Shown here in pieces: positions 45,952 to 57,285 of a stretch of 64,000 nucleotides of DNA. The stretch lies in NCBI RefSeq assembly GCF_963169125.1, contig NC_084793.1, positions 230,828,360 through 230,892,359 on the forward strand, read 5' to 3'. Each line of letters begins with the position of its first letter. Within the stretch, counting starts at the first letter, position 1. The translations under genes and the position numbers were made by a program. Source of the DNA: Humulus lupulus. Lineage: Eukaryota; Streptophyta; Magnoliopsida; Rosales; Cannabaceae. The notes under the pieces were generated by a model. The model was not told where the DNA came from. It ran no database searches and was given only the letters and a program-made list of their open reading frames with translations.

Positions 45952-46700
45952 ATGTCGCTGAGAAGGTCTGTATGCACGAATGTCAATGCCTCCAGCGTCG
46001 CTCCTGAGACTTATGAAGCCCCTCCAGTTCGAAGAAGGGGAAGGCGTGCAACCAATGCTGCTGCTAATGAAAGTGCGCCGCCGCCGCCGGTTGACAACAT
46101 TGTAGAAATTGTTAGACTACAACAACAAGTGGAGGAATTCCTGTAGCAACAACAACAACAGACTCAGCCGCAGCCTCAGCAAATGGCTCAAGCACCCCAT
46201 CAAGTAGGTCCTTATGGGGGATGGCCAATGGCGAACTATGCGCTATACCCAGCTTAGTACATGGAGCCAATCTACGAGCAGCTTCGTAAGCAACACACTC
46301 CTAACTTTGAAGGGACAACAGACCCCTTCGAGGCAGAAGAATGGCTCAGAAATGTGGAGCCAATCCTGACGCACATGAATCTCGGCAACGCGAACCGCAT
46401 ATCCTGCATTTCGTCTTTGCTCAAGAAAGATGCTAGAATATGGTGGGACTTAGTTCAGCAGACTCATGATGTCGCCACCATGACTTGGACCAGATTTGTG
46501 GAGCTGTTCCACAAAAAGTACTATAATTCATCAGTCATCGCTTCAAGAGTCGAGGAGTTCGCTGGTCTGAAGCAATGGAGTTTATCAGTAGCAGAATATG
46601 CTTGGAAGTTCGACTGATTAACCAAGTTTTCACCGAAAATGGTTCCAACTGACTTTCTGAGGGTGACTAAGTTCGTTAAAGGACTTCAATCGAAGATTGG
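45952..46700 (+). pseudogene. gypsy gag, C-terminally truncated
   Basis: The start is ATG 45952 (MSLRRSVCTNVNASSVAPET). A proline-rich, Q-rich segment follows, then the capsid-like region PIYEQLRKQHTPNFEGTTDP, ARIWWDLVQQTHDVATMTW and RFVELFHKKYYNSSVIASRV. Stops at 46144, 46256 and 46615 interrupt the single frame. The frame ends near FVKGLQSKIGT at about 46700. The zinc knuckle and pol are absent. Confidence 0.88.
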
Positions 46701-47759
46701 GACTATGGATTTTGATATGAGAGGTTTTTTAGAGTTTTTGAGTGTGAGAAAAATGTTGAAGGGTAAGTCTCTATATATAGGCTTCAAACCCCAACTCCCT
46801 TCCTTGATTTTCTCCACACTATTCTACTTAAATTTTAAAAATCAAACATTCCCTCCAATATATTGTTTTGACCAGCCTAGTCTCACTCCCTTCTTTTTGC
46901 TACATTATCTCCAAGTATGCCACATAGTCTCCATTCGGTTCAAACTTTAGTGAAAGTCCAAATTACTATCCTATATCTCGTAACTCTGGACCCTCATGTA
47001 GTAAAATTAACGTAACTGGAGCTGTACAATTTTGATTTAGACCATTTTTATTATCATTGGATAGCTAATTAAATTATCTACAACTTTGTATAAATACTAT
47101 TTTTTCCAAAATCATAATATAACTGGGTCAAAACTAGGTCTGAAGTTACAGCACCCTAAAGTTACGAAAACTTTATTTACTAATCTAACTCTTAGTTCAA
47201 CTATCACACTACTATCTCTGCTTAGTTATTTGACTGCTTAAATTAAATCTTTTAAATCTCCATTTATCTAAATCATCTTGACACATAGTCACTTAATTCA
47301 AATAGATCTAATCTTGCCTATCTTTAAAATTTTAATAAAAAAAAGTCAAATCCTACCTATTTTTGTGTCAAACCTAAGACTAAGCTATTTTGGTTTTCAT
47401 TTTAATTCTAATACTTGGACTTAGTTTAATGCCACATGTTCACTTCTTAATACATCAAATAACATATGCATTTAATACTTAATAAAACTATACACTAATT
47501 TAATCAAATGCTAAAATAATTATAATTACCCGAACTATAATTATTTATATGTCATAAAATCATAACTTAAATAGCTAAATCTTGGTTATTACTAAATAAC
47601 TAAATAACTTAAATAACTAAATCTTGGTTATTACTAAAATCATAACTTAAATAATTTAAGCATAAGGAAATCTTTATTCCACAACTCAAGTCATAACTAA
47701 ATCTAACCTAAGATCATATTTATGGAGCTTATAAGAAAATAATAACCTTGGTTATTACA
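46701..47759 (-). repeat. 3' LTR of a third gypsy element
   Basis: On the minus strand the LTR starts TGTAATAACCAAGG at 47759, just after a purine-rich tract (tatggggggaaga). A TATA sequence (minus strand, CCTATATATAGAGAC) lies near 46775. The left end is not certain, because the boundary with the plus-strand gag near 46700 lacks a clear terminal CA and TSD. No gene. Confidence 0.7.
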
Positions 47760-47795
47760 ATCTTCCCCCCATAAAAAAATTTCGTCCTCGAAATT

Positions 47796-48674
47796 TTAGT
47801 TACCAAAAAATTTCTGATACCGTGCTAGAATGTCTTCCTCCAATTCCCGCGTTGCCTCCCGTTCTGTGTTATTACTCCATAAGACCTTGACTATCGAAAT
47901 ACTCTTCGACTATAATTTGTTCACCCATTTCTCAAAGATGTAAACCAATCGTTCCTCATAACTTAGGTCTTTCTAGAGTGCTAACGTATCGTATCTAAGA
48001 ATGTGGGATGGGTCTAACACATGTCTACACATCATTGAGATGTGAAACACATTGTGGTTGCCTGAAAGAACTGGCGGCGGGGCTCATCTATACGCTACTG
48101 GTCCCACCTTGTCCAATATTTCAAAAGGACCTATGTATCGAAGACTAAGTTTGCCTTTCTTCCCGAACCGCGCCACTCCTTTCATTGGAGATATTCTTAA
48201 GAAGACTTGATCTCAGACTTTGAATTCCACATCTTGTTGCTTGGCATCCGTATAACTCTTTTGTCAACTCTGAGCAGCTAGCATACGCTTTCTAATCAGT
48301 TCCGTTGTGTCTTGAACCTCGCTATCAGCCTCGGGTCCAAGAAGTTTTCTTTCTCCTACCTCGTCCCAATGTAACGACGATCGACATTTCCTTCCATAAA
48401 GTAACTCATAGGGAGCCATACCGATCATTTCCTAGTAGCTATTATTGTAGGAGAACTCTACAAGTGGAAAAATACTTACTCCATGATCTTCCAAAGTCTA
48501 GTACACAAGCGCGCAACATATCTTCTCAAATCTGTATGGTACGCTCGGACTGTCCGTCGTTCTGAGGATGAAATGTCATACTGAGCCTTAGCTTGGTCCC
48601 TATGGCTTGCTGCAAGCTTCCCCAAAATCTCGATGTGAACACCGAACCTCTATAAGATACTATGGTCTTAGGGA
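47796..48674 (-). pseudogene. gypsy integrase C-terminus with chromodomain-like tail
   Basis: The minus strand encodes part of an integrase core (FTSRFWGSLQQAIGTKLRLS, HPQNDGQSERTIQI) and the C-terminal domain (YGRKCRSSLHWDEVGERKLL, GKLSLRYIGPFEILDKVGPV, NHNVFHISMMCRHVLDPSHI). It ends with IVKVLWSNNTEREATRELEE, a degenerate chromodomain-like end typical of chromoviruses. The second catalytic aspartate (usually SDRG) is tyrosine. Several stops are present. Truncated at 48674 by a CACTA insertion. Confidence 0.88.
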
Positions 48675-48927
48675 CACTACAAGAAAAATGCTTTTAATAA
48701 CACCGAAAATGTGTTATCAAAACATACCATAACACTTTTTGATGTGTTAAGACCGACTATGTTATCGTAGGTCAGGGTACTTTACATAACACTTTATCAT
48801 TGTTATACAGATGTGTTATTATACTGTCAACGATAACACAATTTCTGTGTTATTTTAATAAATAGATAAGTGTTTAATTATGTTATTTATTGTCGATTAT
48901 ATAACACATTTCAATACTTATAAATTT

Positions 48928-49100
48928 GTGTTATACTACACTTTAGTATAATACTTTTTTGTGTTATACTACACTTTAGTATAACACATTTTTTGTGTAT
49001 ATTATACTTTAGTATAACACATTATTTGTGTTATACTACACTTTAGTATAACACATTATTTGTGTTATACTACACTTTAGTATAACACATGTGTTATATT
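48928..49100. repeat. 33-34-bp palindromic subterminal array
   Basis: About five units carry GTGTTATACT and AGTATAACAC arms around a short spacer. They start near 48928, 48961, 48995, 49028 and 49062. Each unit is a near-perfect inverted repeat. The inner CACTA has only one complete unit (55186-55213). Subterminal motif arrays like this are where CACTA transposase proteins bind in known elements. Confidence 0.85.
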
Positions 49101-49963
49101 AGCTTAGAGAAACATAATCTCTTTTTACTTACACAAAACTAAGAAAACAAATATGAAAGTTGAAGCCAAATAAAGTAACATAAATAGATTTCTATTAATT
49201 ACTCAAATGTAATTACAATATTTAGTCTACTAGTCTAGGCTTAAGAAATCATATTACAACATAATTTATGCCCAATTCAGATTCCTTTATCACTAAATAC
49301 AAAACAAGAAATGTATACAAAAATTAGTGAAATACATTCTTCCATTCTAAAGGCCTCAACTACAAATGTTGTCAAGAATTGCTCCAAAGAAATCATCTCA
49401 ATATACCTGCACATTGTAAAAAAAAGTCCTTTTATTATTAAGAACATAAGACTTAAGCTAGTCTCCACCTGTAAGCACATAAAGTTTAAATTAAATTTGT
49501 AATAACTCCAAAACTTGACGAAATAGTAGGGTATAGCAAGATGTACTACCATGCAAAACAACGACTGAAGCAACAAAACATGCAACTTAAAACAAGGCTT
49601 GTGAAATGTATCAAGATAACAAATATATCATTCTCAATGATCAAAAAGTATGTGAGGAAGAATTGATTCCAGAACTCTAAATTCTGTCAATATATCCCCC
49701 AAAAAAATTAAAGAATAAAAACAGAATCACACTTTGACTTCTTATACAACAAAATCATAAAGAAAAACAATAAAATAAAAATGCACCTGGAAACTTCTTT
49801 AGCATCTTTAATATAAGGTTTAGCCCAATTTCTGCAATAAAACTAAAAATAAAGTTAGAAAAAAGAACTCTTTCTAATAAAAAGAAAGAAGAATGTCACC
49901 TGGAAACAAGATAATTCTTTGATAACCTTAACATTTAATGAATGAAACATACCCCTCTTTAGA
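49101..49963. other. CACTA interior, no gene recognised
   Basis: AT-rich sequence between the subterminal array and the permease fragment. The open frame at 49277-49585 (minus) has no family resemblance that I can see. Confidence 0.5.
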
Positions 49964-50368
49964 TTAAAAACCTTCAAGCTTTTCTTTATTATCAGCTGCA
50001 TTAGATGAGTGGACAGTAGAAGCAAGGCAAACTGCAACCAAGAAGCAGCCACACCAGGCAAAAGGATCTCGGCTCTATTAATTCTATTGTCTAAAAAGTA
50101 ATTCAAGGTTGTTCCTGTCACCATTAAAGATCGCAACAGAAGCAAAAAATTCAGTATCTATAAGAGCAACACAGACAAACATCAACATTTAGAAATGGTC
50201 AGAGAGAGAGAGAGAGTGAAAGAAAAGACCTATAACAACTATTATGCTTGCAGTGATCACTTCTGTGACTGATAAGCCAACAAAAGCCCAAGCATACTGA
50301 GTTGAGAGATTTCCAAGGCTAAGTACCACACCTCCTGCCTTTGCAAACATCACAGAAGGCCAATTATC
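49964..50368 (-). pseudogene. UPS: Ureide permease (UPS) fragment
   Basis: Two exons of a plant ureide permease, a plasma-membrane transporter of allantoin and related compounds. Exon 50230-50368 encodes DNWPSVMFAKAGGVVLSLGN and YAWAFVGLSVTEVITASI. Exon 49964-50114 encodes TTLNYFLDNRINRAEILLPG. A one-base shift follows, after which the other frame gives LVAVCLASTVHSSNAADNK and a stop. Acceptor AG and donor GT sites are present (donor GTCTTTTC). Only a middle stretch of the ~400-residue protein is here. The neighbours are CACTA sequence, so this is a captured fragment rather than a gene. Confidence 0.85.
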
Positions 50369-53223
50369 CTGCACCAATCACCCTAACATGAATCGAAACC
50401 AAATACATACAATACAATACAACTCCATTATGGCAAACGTATGAAATTTTCATTATGTTGTGTTCCTTATCACTGGTCTCTCCAAATAGCACCACATTCA
50501 TCAAAGAGAATAGAGAATGAATGAACTAAACTTTATCTAAATATATGCAAGTGTTGAATATTTGTGATTCAACACTTGTAATGAGCTAAAAAATATAATC
50601 AATACTGAATTAATCATGAGAAGGAGCAGCCAAAAGAATTATATAAAAAAAGAAGAAGAAAAACAAAAAAGAATGGATTCTAGACATGTCTCATAATAAT
50701 TGGACCTTTTTATTAAACTTCATGGAGACAACACTCACAATAAACAAAAGCTTCTGTTTTGGGGGTAATCTTTGAAAATTACATAGGCCAAAAAACAAAA
50801 ATCTAATGAATAAAACATACCAGCAATACAAGAACATGTGCAATATTCACATTTCTTAAATATATATACACATCTAAATCCCAGACCAGGCATAATCTAT
50901 AACAACAGAAGAAAAAGAAATCCCAGACCAGATGCAATATTCATATATTTCATAAAATTATGCATAAAACAATATGAATCTACTTTCTCTAGTATAAGTA
51001 TAGCTGTAATATCACAAAGATATCTTTCAAGTATAGTTGTAACGAATGACTCTGTACATGAATATTAATGCTTTCTTTAGTTTCTTCTTCTTTAGACTAT
51101 AAGTATCTAACTTTAAAATGTTTCTGTATCTTGGTTCCCATAGGTATCAAGTGTTTTCCTTTGTTACAGAATAAAGATTGTAGGGAAAGATAGAAGAATA
51201 TCACAGGCAGAGGAAAAACACTTTATCTGAGATATAGTTGATTTCTGACCACTTTTTGGTCAAGATTGACGGTGGCAAAATAGGTCAAACATGATAATAC
51301 GACTTGAAACTTGCATTAAGTTTGCTGGTTTGGATTTTAATTATAAGGGGGTTGAATTAGTTTTAAGTTGAGGTTTCTAACTTGTATAATAAATGGGTCG
51401 TTTACAGGGTTGACTTGCCTAACTCAAAAATTACGTGTAGAAAATTAGACACATGTTTGTTTATGACTTTGACTTTATGTATTTTATGTATTTGACTATG
51501 AGATTATATTTATAGTTAGATATAGTTTTTTGTGAAGGTTTTTTTGTTTTAATCCACCATACTTTTCAAAGCTAGCAACTTTACTTAGAAGTTAGAATTT
51601 AATTGGCTAAAGAAGTTTCAAAGCTTCAGTCTCAAACCTAAGATTCATGTCCAGCTAGTAGAGAGAAATGTTTGTTCTTCTAATGAGTTAGCCATTTACT
51701 TAAAGATTATCTAATTTAATTCTATTTGATCATCCATAAATAGTCTTGTACATTTTTGTGATAGTAGAGTATAAATGTTTTTTTTGTTTTATTCAACCTT
51801 TTTCAGTTTGTTTAATGAACTTACTTTCGGCTGCTTCTGCAATTTTTTTCACAAACTCATCCTTTTTATCTATGCCTCGGAATTGCAATCACATCAACTG
51901 TATCAATAACAGTGTATGTGGTAAAACCAAATATTAATTTTCACATTACAACATTAAGCAATTTATCAAAATCACATATTAAAATTGTAATAATGTGTAA
52001 AATTGCAGCTTTATAACAACAATCCAGACAACCAACCATTATTTTGGCATTCTAGAATCTGAAATACACATATTTTATTGCTTCCAAAACTATCTCTTAA
52101 CTAAGTAAACAACCAGTGAATCTAACACCCAAACTAACACAGAATGGAACGAATTCGTAAACTCTCACCAAAATTTTCTGAAAAATAATTATGACTGACC
52201 CACAAAGCAGATTATAAAAAGAATTATGATTGTCCAATACCTAAAAAAAAAAAAATAGAATTTGTACATATGTATACATCAAAATTTATTACAGGGACAC
52301 AAATGATACTAAAAGTCAACGCTACCTGCCAAATTTATTTTCTATTGGAAAAATGATAAAATTTTGAGGTATTGATATCCCAAGACACGAGGTAAAACCT
52401 AAAACATATACGTTTCTCATAGAATTACAGTTAGCAAACTGCATGATTAAGATTCTAAAAGCATCCTATACCAAAAAAGAAATGATTATAGTAAATAAAT
52501 TCAACAGAAAGAACTTCAAAAAGAAAAATAGAGGTGACCAAGTCCAGAAATAAATAAATAAAATCACAATCTAATCAAAGAAAATACAAGAATGAAGATT
52601 ACATACCATTATATATTTGTATATATTTCACTTTGCCCCAAATTATGTATTGGACAATCATGAGTCATGACATAGATTTTCTCTTTTTGCTTCAATTGCG
52701 CCCCATATGAACCTAATAGATTATATTATAGAACCTGTGAAAAGTGAAATAATAGCCAATGGAAGTTCTGTTAGCAAAAGCAACCCAAACTATTATTAAC
52801 AAACAAAAAGATAACATGTTATCAAAATCTTGTATTACCTGTTCCTCTAATTGCTTGATTTTATCATCCTTCACTTTCACAACCTTTTTCTCCCTGACAA
52901 CATACATACACAACATTCATGTTATCACAGCAAATAACATTACCATTTTATGCGACCATACTCTTGGCTGAATATTCACTTATCACATCAATATATAATC
53001 ACACAGGTAAGCCATGAAGTTGGTTCAAAATGAATCACACTCAAACTATTTGCTATCATTGGTCATCCAAAGCTATAGAAATAAAATTGGGAGATGACTG
53101 CAAAACATCATATTAAGAATTGCCGCTAAAACTAACAGCTTCCATAAATTTCAGCATATATGCACGCATTTTGCGGCAGATGCAAGTAGTTGTTCTTTAA
53201 CAGTCAAACAAGAATGAACATTG
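50369..53223. other. CACTA interior with two possible orphan exons
   Basis: Mostly AT-rich, without a clear gene. On the minus strand, 52838-52895 could be an exon (EKKVVKVKDDKIKQLEEQ followed by GTAATA). About 51828-51880 could be another (IDKKDEFVKKIAEAAE followed by GTAAGT). Both are short and charged. I cannot assign them to a gene. Confidence 0.35.
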
Positions 53224-55329
53224 TCATGCAGGTCCAGTTCTAAGTGCGTGGTTTAAATCGGCAATCAGATCATTCACATCTTCGATCCTAACTGATATAC
53301 GAACAAGATCTTAAGTTAAACCTCGGGCCTGGCGCACTTCAGTTGGTATGCTAGCATGAGACATGAAGCAGGGCAGGCTTATGAGAGACTTCACACTCCC
53401 TGTTAACAGATGAAAACTGCATTGTAAGTGCTGAAGGTGAGCAAAATTTTGAAGCAATTAGCATATTTGTCAAACTCAAAGCCAAAACTTTATTCATCTC
53501 AAGTTATTTTGCAAACTTAAAAGTTCGGCCATGAAATATTTATAGTTAAGAGTAAACAAGAGCTACATTCAATTTCAAATACGAGCTAGAAATTTTCAGA
53601 AAATAGCAGAGACCAAATACAATATAGAACGATTCATACTTGGAATAGGACTATAGATGGTATGAAATTGTTACATCCCTTTGTTTCAAATACCACTTCT
53701 CACCCCACTCAATGTCTTAATCATCTCAAGCACCTCGATTATCTGAGGTGCACAAAGCGTGCACCCCAGCAAAACTATTAGAGCATCTCCAATGAAGTGT
53801 CAAATTGGTGATGCAGTGCTAAAATATAACTCACTTTAGAAAAAAATTGTTCCAATAGTGTACCAAAAACTCGGCCAAATAAAATTTTAGCACACAATAT
53901 AGCATGATGCATACTTAGATAACATTAATTAATAACTTATTATTTACTTTTATGCTATTTTTATTAATTTATTATTTTTTAGTGTTAGCATTAAATGTAA
54001 ATGTAGGCTTTTTAATTCTTTTTTATTTCTTGTGGGATAATAATAAATAAATTCTTTATATTTTAAATAAATATTGAATGAGCATTAATAGATGATTCAT
54101 TTTTGCATCAACTTTTACAATTGTGCTCTAAAAATTGTGTCAAATATGTGGCTTATTGAATAACATGGCCTGATAAAATGCATAAGTTGGGCATTCAAAT
54201 TAGTTTTAGTTTTTTTTTTTCATAATCTGAATCTGAGGAATTCGCCTTATTCCACATAAGGAAAATACCTTGAACCTGAATCAAACTTAAACCTTAGTTA
54301 TATCTTCCTTTGCTCAACCATATTTATTTATTTTTTATTTTTTTATTTAGGGAACGATACTTGTTTTGATGGAATAATAAGACAAGTACGATACCCTTTA
54401 ATCACATGAGGATTAGACATTAACAAAACATAGTTCCCTTGCCCAACCATATGTGAAACCTCAACAGGGATGCATACCAAAACTGACTGCTATGCTGAAG
54501 TACTTGGTACTTTCGACAATATGCTTTGATAGTGCAATTGAGCCAGTCAAGAAGCTCAACACAGATCCTGCACCTGTAGCCTGAAAAACATATCCAATTA
54601 AGTTTTGGAGTGAATTGGTTTGATATATTGCAGCAACAATCTCAGGTTACATCTGATGCTAGTACCTGACAAAAATGCAAATCATGTCCAGGATGATCAA
54701 CAAGGCCTGCATAGTTAACTTTCGTCACCCGTGGATGGGACGCCAGAAACTCAGCAATCGTTTGTGCATTACTCTGCCAAAGAAAGAAATGCATTAAAAT
54801 ATACAATATAGTACTCCATATAAGTATTAACTTTACAACTTTGAAATCAATGTAAAAGAGCAGATGGTACAACAAATATTTGCATTTGAAGAATCTCATG
54901 TTAAGTTAGAATGTAAAGCATTAATTACTAACACTACAAGAAAAAAAGCTTTTAATAAGACCAAAAATGTGTTATCAAAACATACCATAACACTTTTTGA
55001 CATGTTAAGACCGACTATGTTATCGTAGGTCAGGGTACTTTACATAACACTTTATCATTGTTATACAGATGTGTTATTATACGGTCAACGATAACACACA
55101 ATCTGTGCTATTTTAATAAATAGATAAGTGTTTAATTATATTATTTATAGTCGATTATATAACACATTTCAATACTTATAAATTTGTGTTATACTACACT
55201 TTAGTATAACACATTTTTTGTGTTATATAATGAAGTTTGCACAACAAAATTCTTTACTTATAAAAAGTGTTATTGTAAAAGATATTATAACACATTTTTC
55301 GTATTATTTTAATATTTAGATAAGCTTAA

Positions 55330-55972
55330 ATTCTCATTATATATTCATTTATATAACACTAATTTATTCTATTATATTTTTATTTTTTATTTATATAATT
55401 AAAATTAGCTTTCTAATATATACTAGCATCATCAAATGAACTTGATTTTCAAATAACAAAAAGTAAAAACATTCAACATTATATTAACAATCCACAAATT
55501 AGTTTAAAACATTCGACACTGTCATCAACAACATTCAAGTAGTCTTAATATTCAACATATTGAAAAGTTACTACTTTCAGCACAAAATATTCTAAAGCTG
55601 CCCAACACAAAACCTTCAAAATTAAGTATCCTTTTCTATTTCGCTTGTCACATCTGCAAAATAAACAAAGAAATATTTTATTGTTATTATCTAGCATCAC
55701 AAATTACTTCAAGAAAAATGCTATGGAAATTATTTCCAAGAGAGGACACCACATACAAAATAATGAATTCACAACTACACCAAAGCAAACAAAGAAACCA
55801 AACACTAAATTATAAGACATTGGTAACAGTAACTCACTGCTACTGACCTTTATTCGTCTCTGCTCATAGTTTGCTACTGTTTGAGTTTGCAAGTTGGTGT
55901 GCTATCGACTCCCCTGGCTTATCGCTCATCAGTCTACTCATAACCAATTTGCAAGATAACAGTCACATTTAA
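55330..55972. other. Inner CACTA interior, no gene recognised
   Basis: AT-rich sequence between the left terminal region and the RAPTOR-like fragment. Short open frames only. Confidence 0.5.
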
Positions 55973-56440
55973 GGATTAATGGGTGGCATACGATTCAGGT
56001 GTTCGCACATCATAGAGTCTGACAGAACCATCAACAAAACCAGCAGCGAATTGACTGCCATGAACTATCAATCCACAATCAAAACAATCAACTGTCAGAG
56101 CATAATTATAAAACAAAGACAGCATGTCTATAAATAACTACAAACGAAATTACGAGGCCATTTAGACCAAGGTATAGCTCAAATCACATGAATACCTTAT
56201 CAAGAGCAAGAATCTTCATCCAGATGAACACAAGAATCTGTCGAAGTTCTGGTGTTGTTGTTTACAATAACTTCAGAACATATGGAAATATCCCTACAGA
56301 CAGGGCCTGCAAAATAAAAAATGATCAGAAAATAAACTACAACATCACATTTTACCACCAAATAATTTAGACCCGCTATATAGAAGCCAAAAAGTACCAG
56401 ATCTACAGCCCAGGGTCCCATATCAAGGAATCTTCCAAGA
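55973..56440 (-). pseudogene. RAPTOR: RAPTOR-like gene fragment
   Basis: RAPTOR is the substrate-recruiting subunit of the TOR kinase complex. Three minus-strand pieces match what I recall of plant RAPTOR. One near 56398-56440 gives LGRFLDMGPWAVDL with a GT donor. One at about 56197-56309 gives ALSVGIFPYVLKLL, then a stop where Q is expected, then TTTPELRQILVFIWMKILAL. One at about 55985-56070 gives [20 protein letters not shown], a WD40-type segment. The pieces come from the HEAT-repeat middle and the C-terminal WD40 of the same protein, so a large internal part is lost. Identification is by recognition only. Confidence 0.78.
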
Positions 56441-56689
56441 AGAACCAGCGCTCAAAATCAGTGACACTGACTAAGTAAAACCTGAAAGAAAATCGTCTTA
56501 TTAAAAAGTTGATCTACAGAAAAGTGCAAGTTATTGCAAGCATTGTCCCCCAATTAAGGAAGGGCTACAAAGACGGCCCTATCTATCAACAAGGGGAAAT
56601 TAACGAGACACAAGCATAGAGATAAAGCCTAAACCACATAATTCTTTAAGAAATCAACACAACTTTTTCCTCTTACAGCCGCAGTGACT

Positions 56690-56956
56690 AATTAGGAGAG
56701 GAAGCGGCAGTAATTGACTTTTTGACAAAATTATAAACAATGAATTCAAGAAAATATTAGATTATACCCATATTCTTCTTCTTCTTCTTCCATCTTCCTC
56801 CTTTTCATCTCCATGGCCTCGAGCCAGGCCTTCTCCCTCTCCTTTTCAGTTGTAGAGATTTGTCTCCGTTCGCCTGGGTTGTTGCTCTGAGAAAGAGGCG
56901 CAGCTCATGGATGTCACACGAGGCGGCGTGTTGTGGAAAGTGGTATTTGGTGTAGT
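56690..56956. repeat. Internal copy of a CACTA right terminus
   Basis: The sequence from about 56848 (gttgtagagatttgtctccg) to GGTATTTGGTGTAGTA at 56956 matches two other places: the sequence at 63450-63520 and the last bases of the inner element (61343-61375). The last base is A instead of G. A charged possible exon (minus strand, EKEREKAWLEAMEMKRRKME plus an E run) lies just before, at about 56767-56850. Confidence 0.7.
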
Positions 56957-57285
56957 ACTAAAATACTAAAATAAACAATATTTTAGCAACTTAAAAACAA
57001 AGGTAAGAGTGGAGATTATCATGCTCTTAGGGCCAAAAAAAATGTTTGAGCTTATTTGTTCAAGTCAGTATTGAGATGGCTAATTAAGATTCAAACCTCA
57101 TTGGACAATATGTGGATTCGAGAAAGAAATAATGAGCTTTAATGCAACCACACTTTGTTTGATTTAAAAAATGAAAATTTAAGCAATAGCATGCTAGAGA
57201 GGCTGATGTATAACTTACTAATTATAGAGTCTCAAGTGTCTTACACAACTTAAACACTTTTATATAGTGATAATAATAAACAAAC

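Larger units (their letters stand above)
42776..46700 (+). mobile_element. Chromovirus-like gypsy 5' half
   Basis: It contains a 5' LTR (42776-44800), a PBS, a leader with a small ORF, and gag to about 46700, where the sequence changes to the LTR of another gypsy. The bases before the LTR are atggg, a potential TSD without visible partner. It appears to have inserted into the LTR of the minus-strand relative at 41033-42775. Confidence 0.82.

Noticed and set aside
48928..49100. Regularly spaced direct repeats resembling a CRISPR array
   Set aside because: Units abut without unique spacers and lie in a CACTA subterminal region of a plant genome.
49964..50368. Functional ureide permease gene
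   Set aside because: Only two exons of the family length, with a frameshift in the second, embedded in CACTA DNA.
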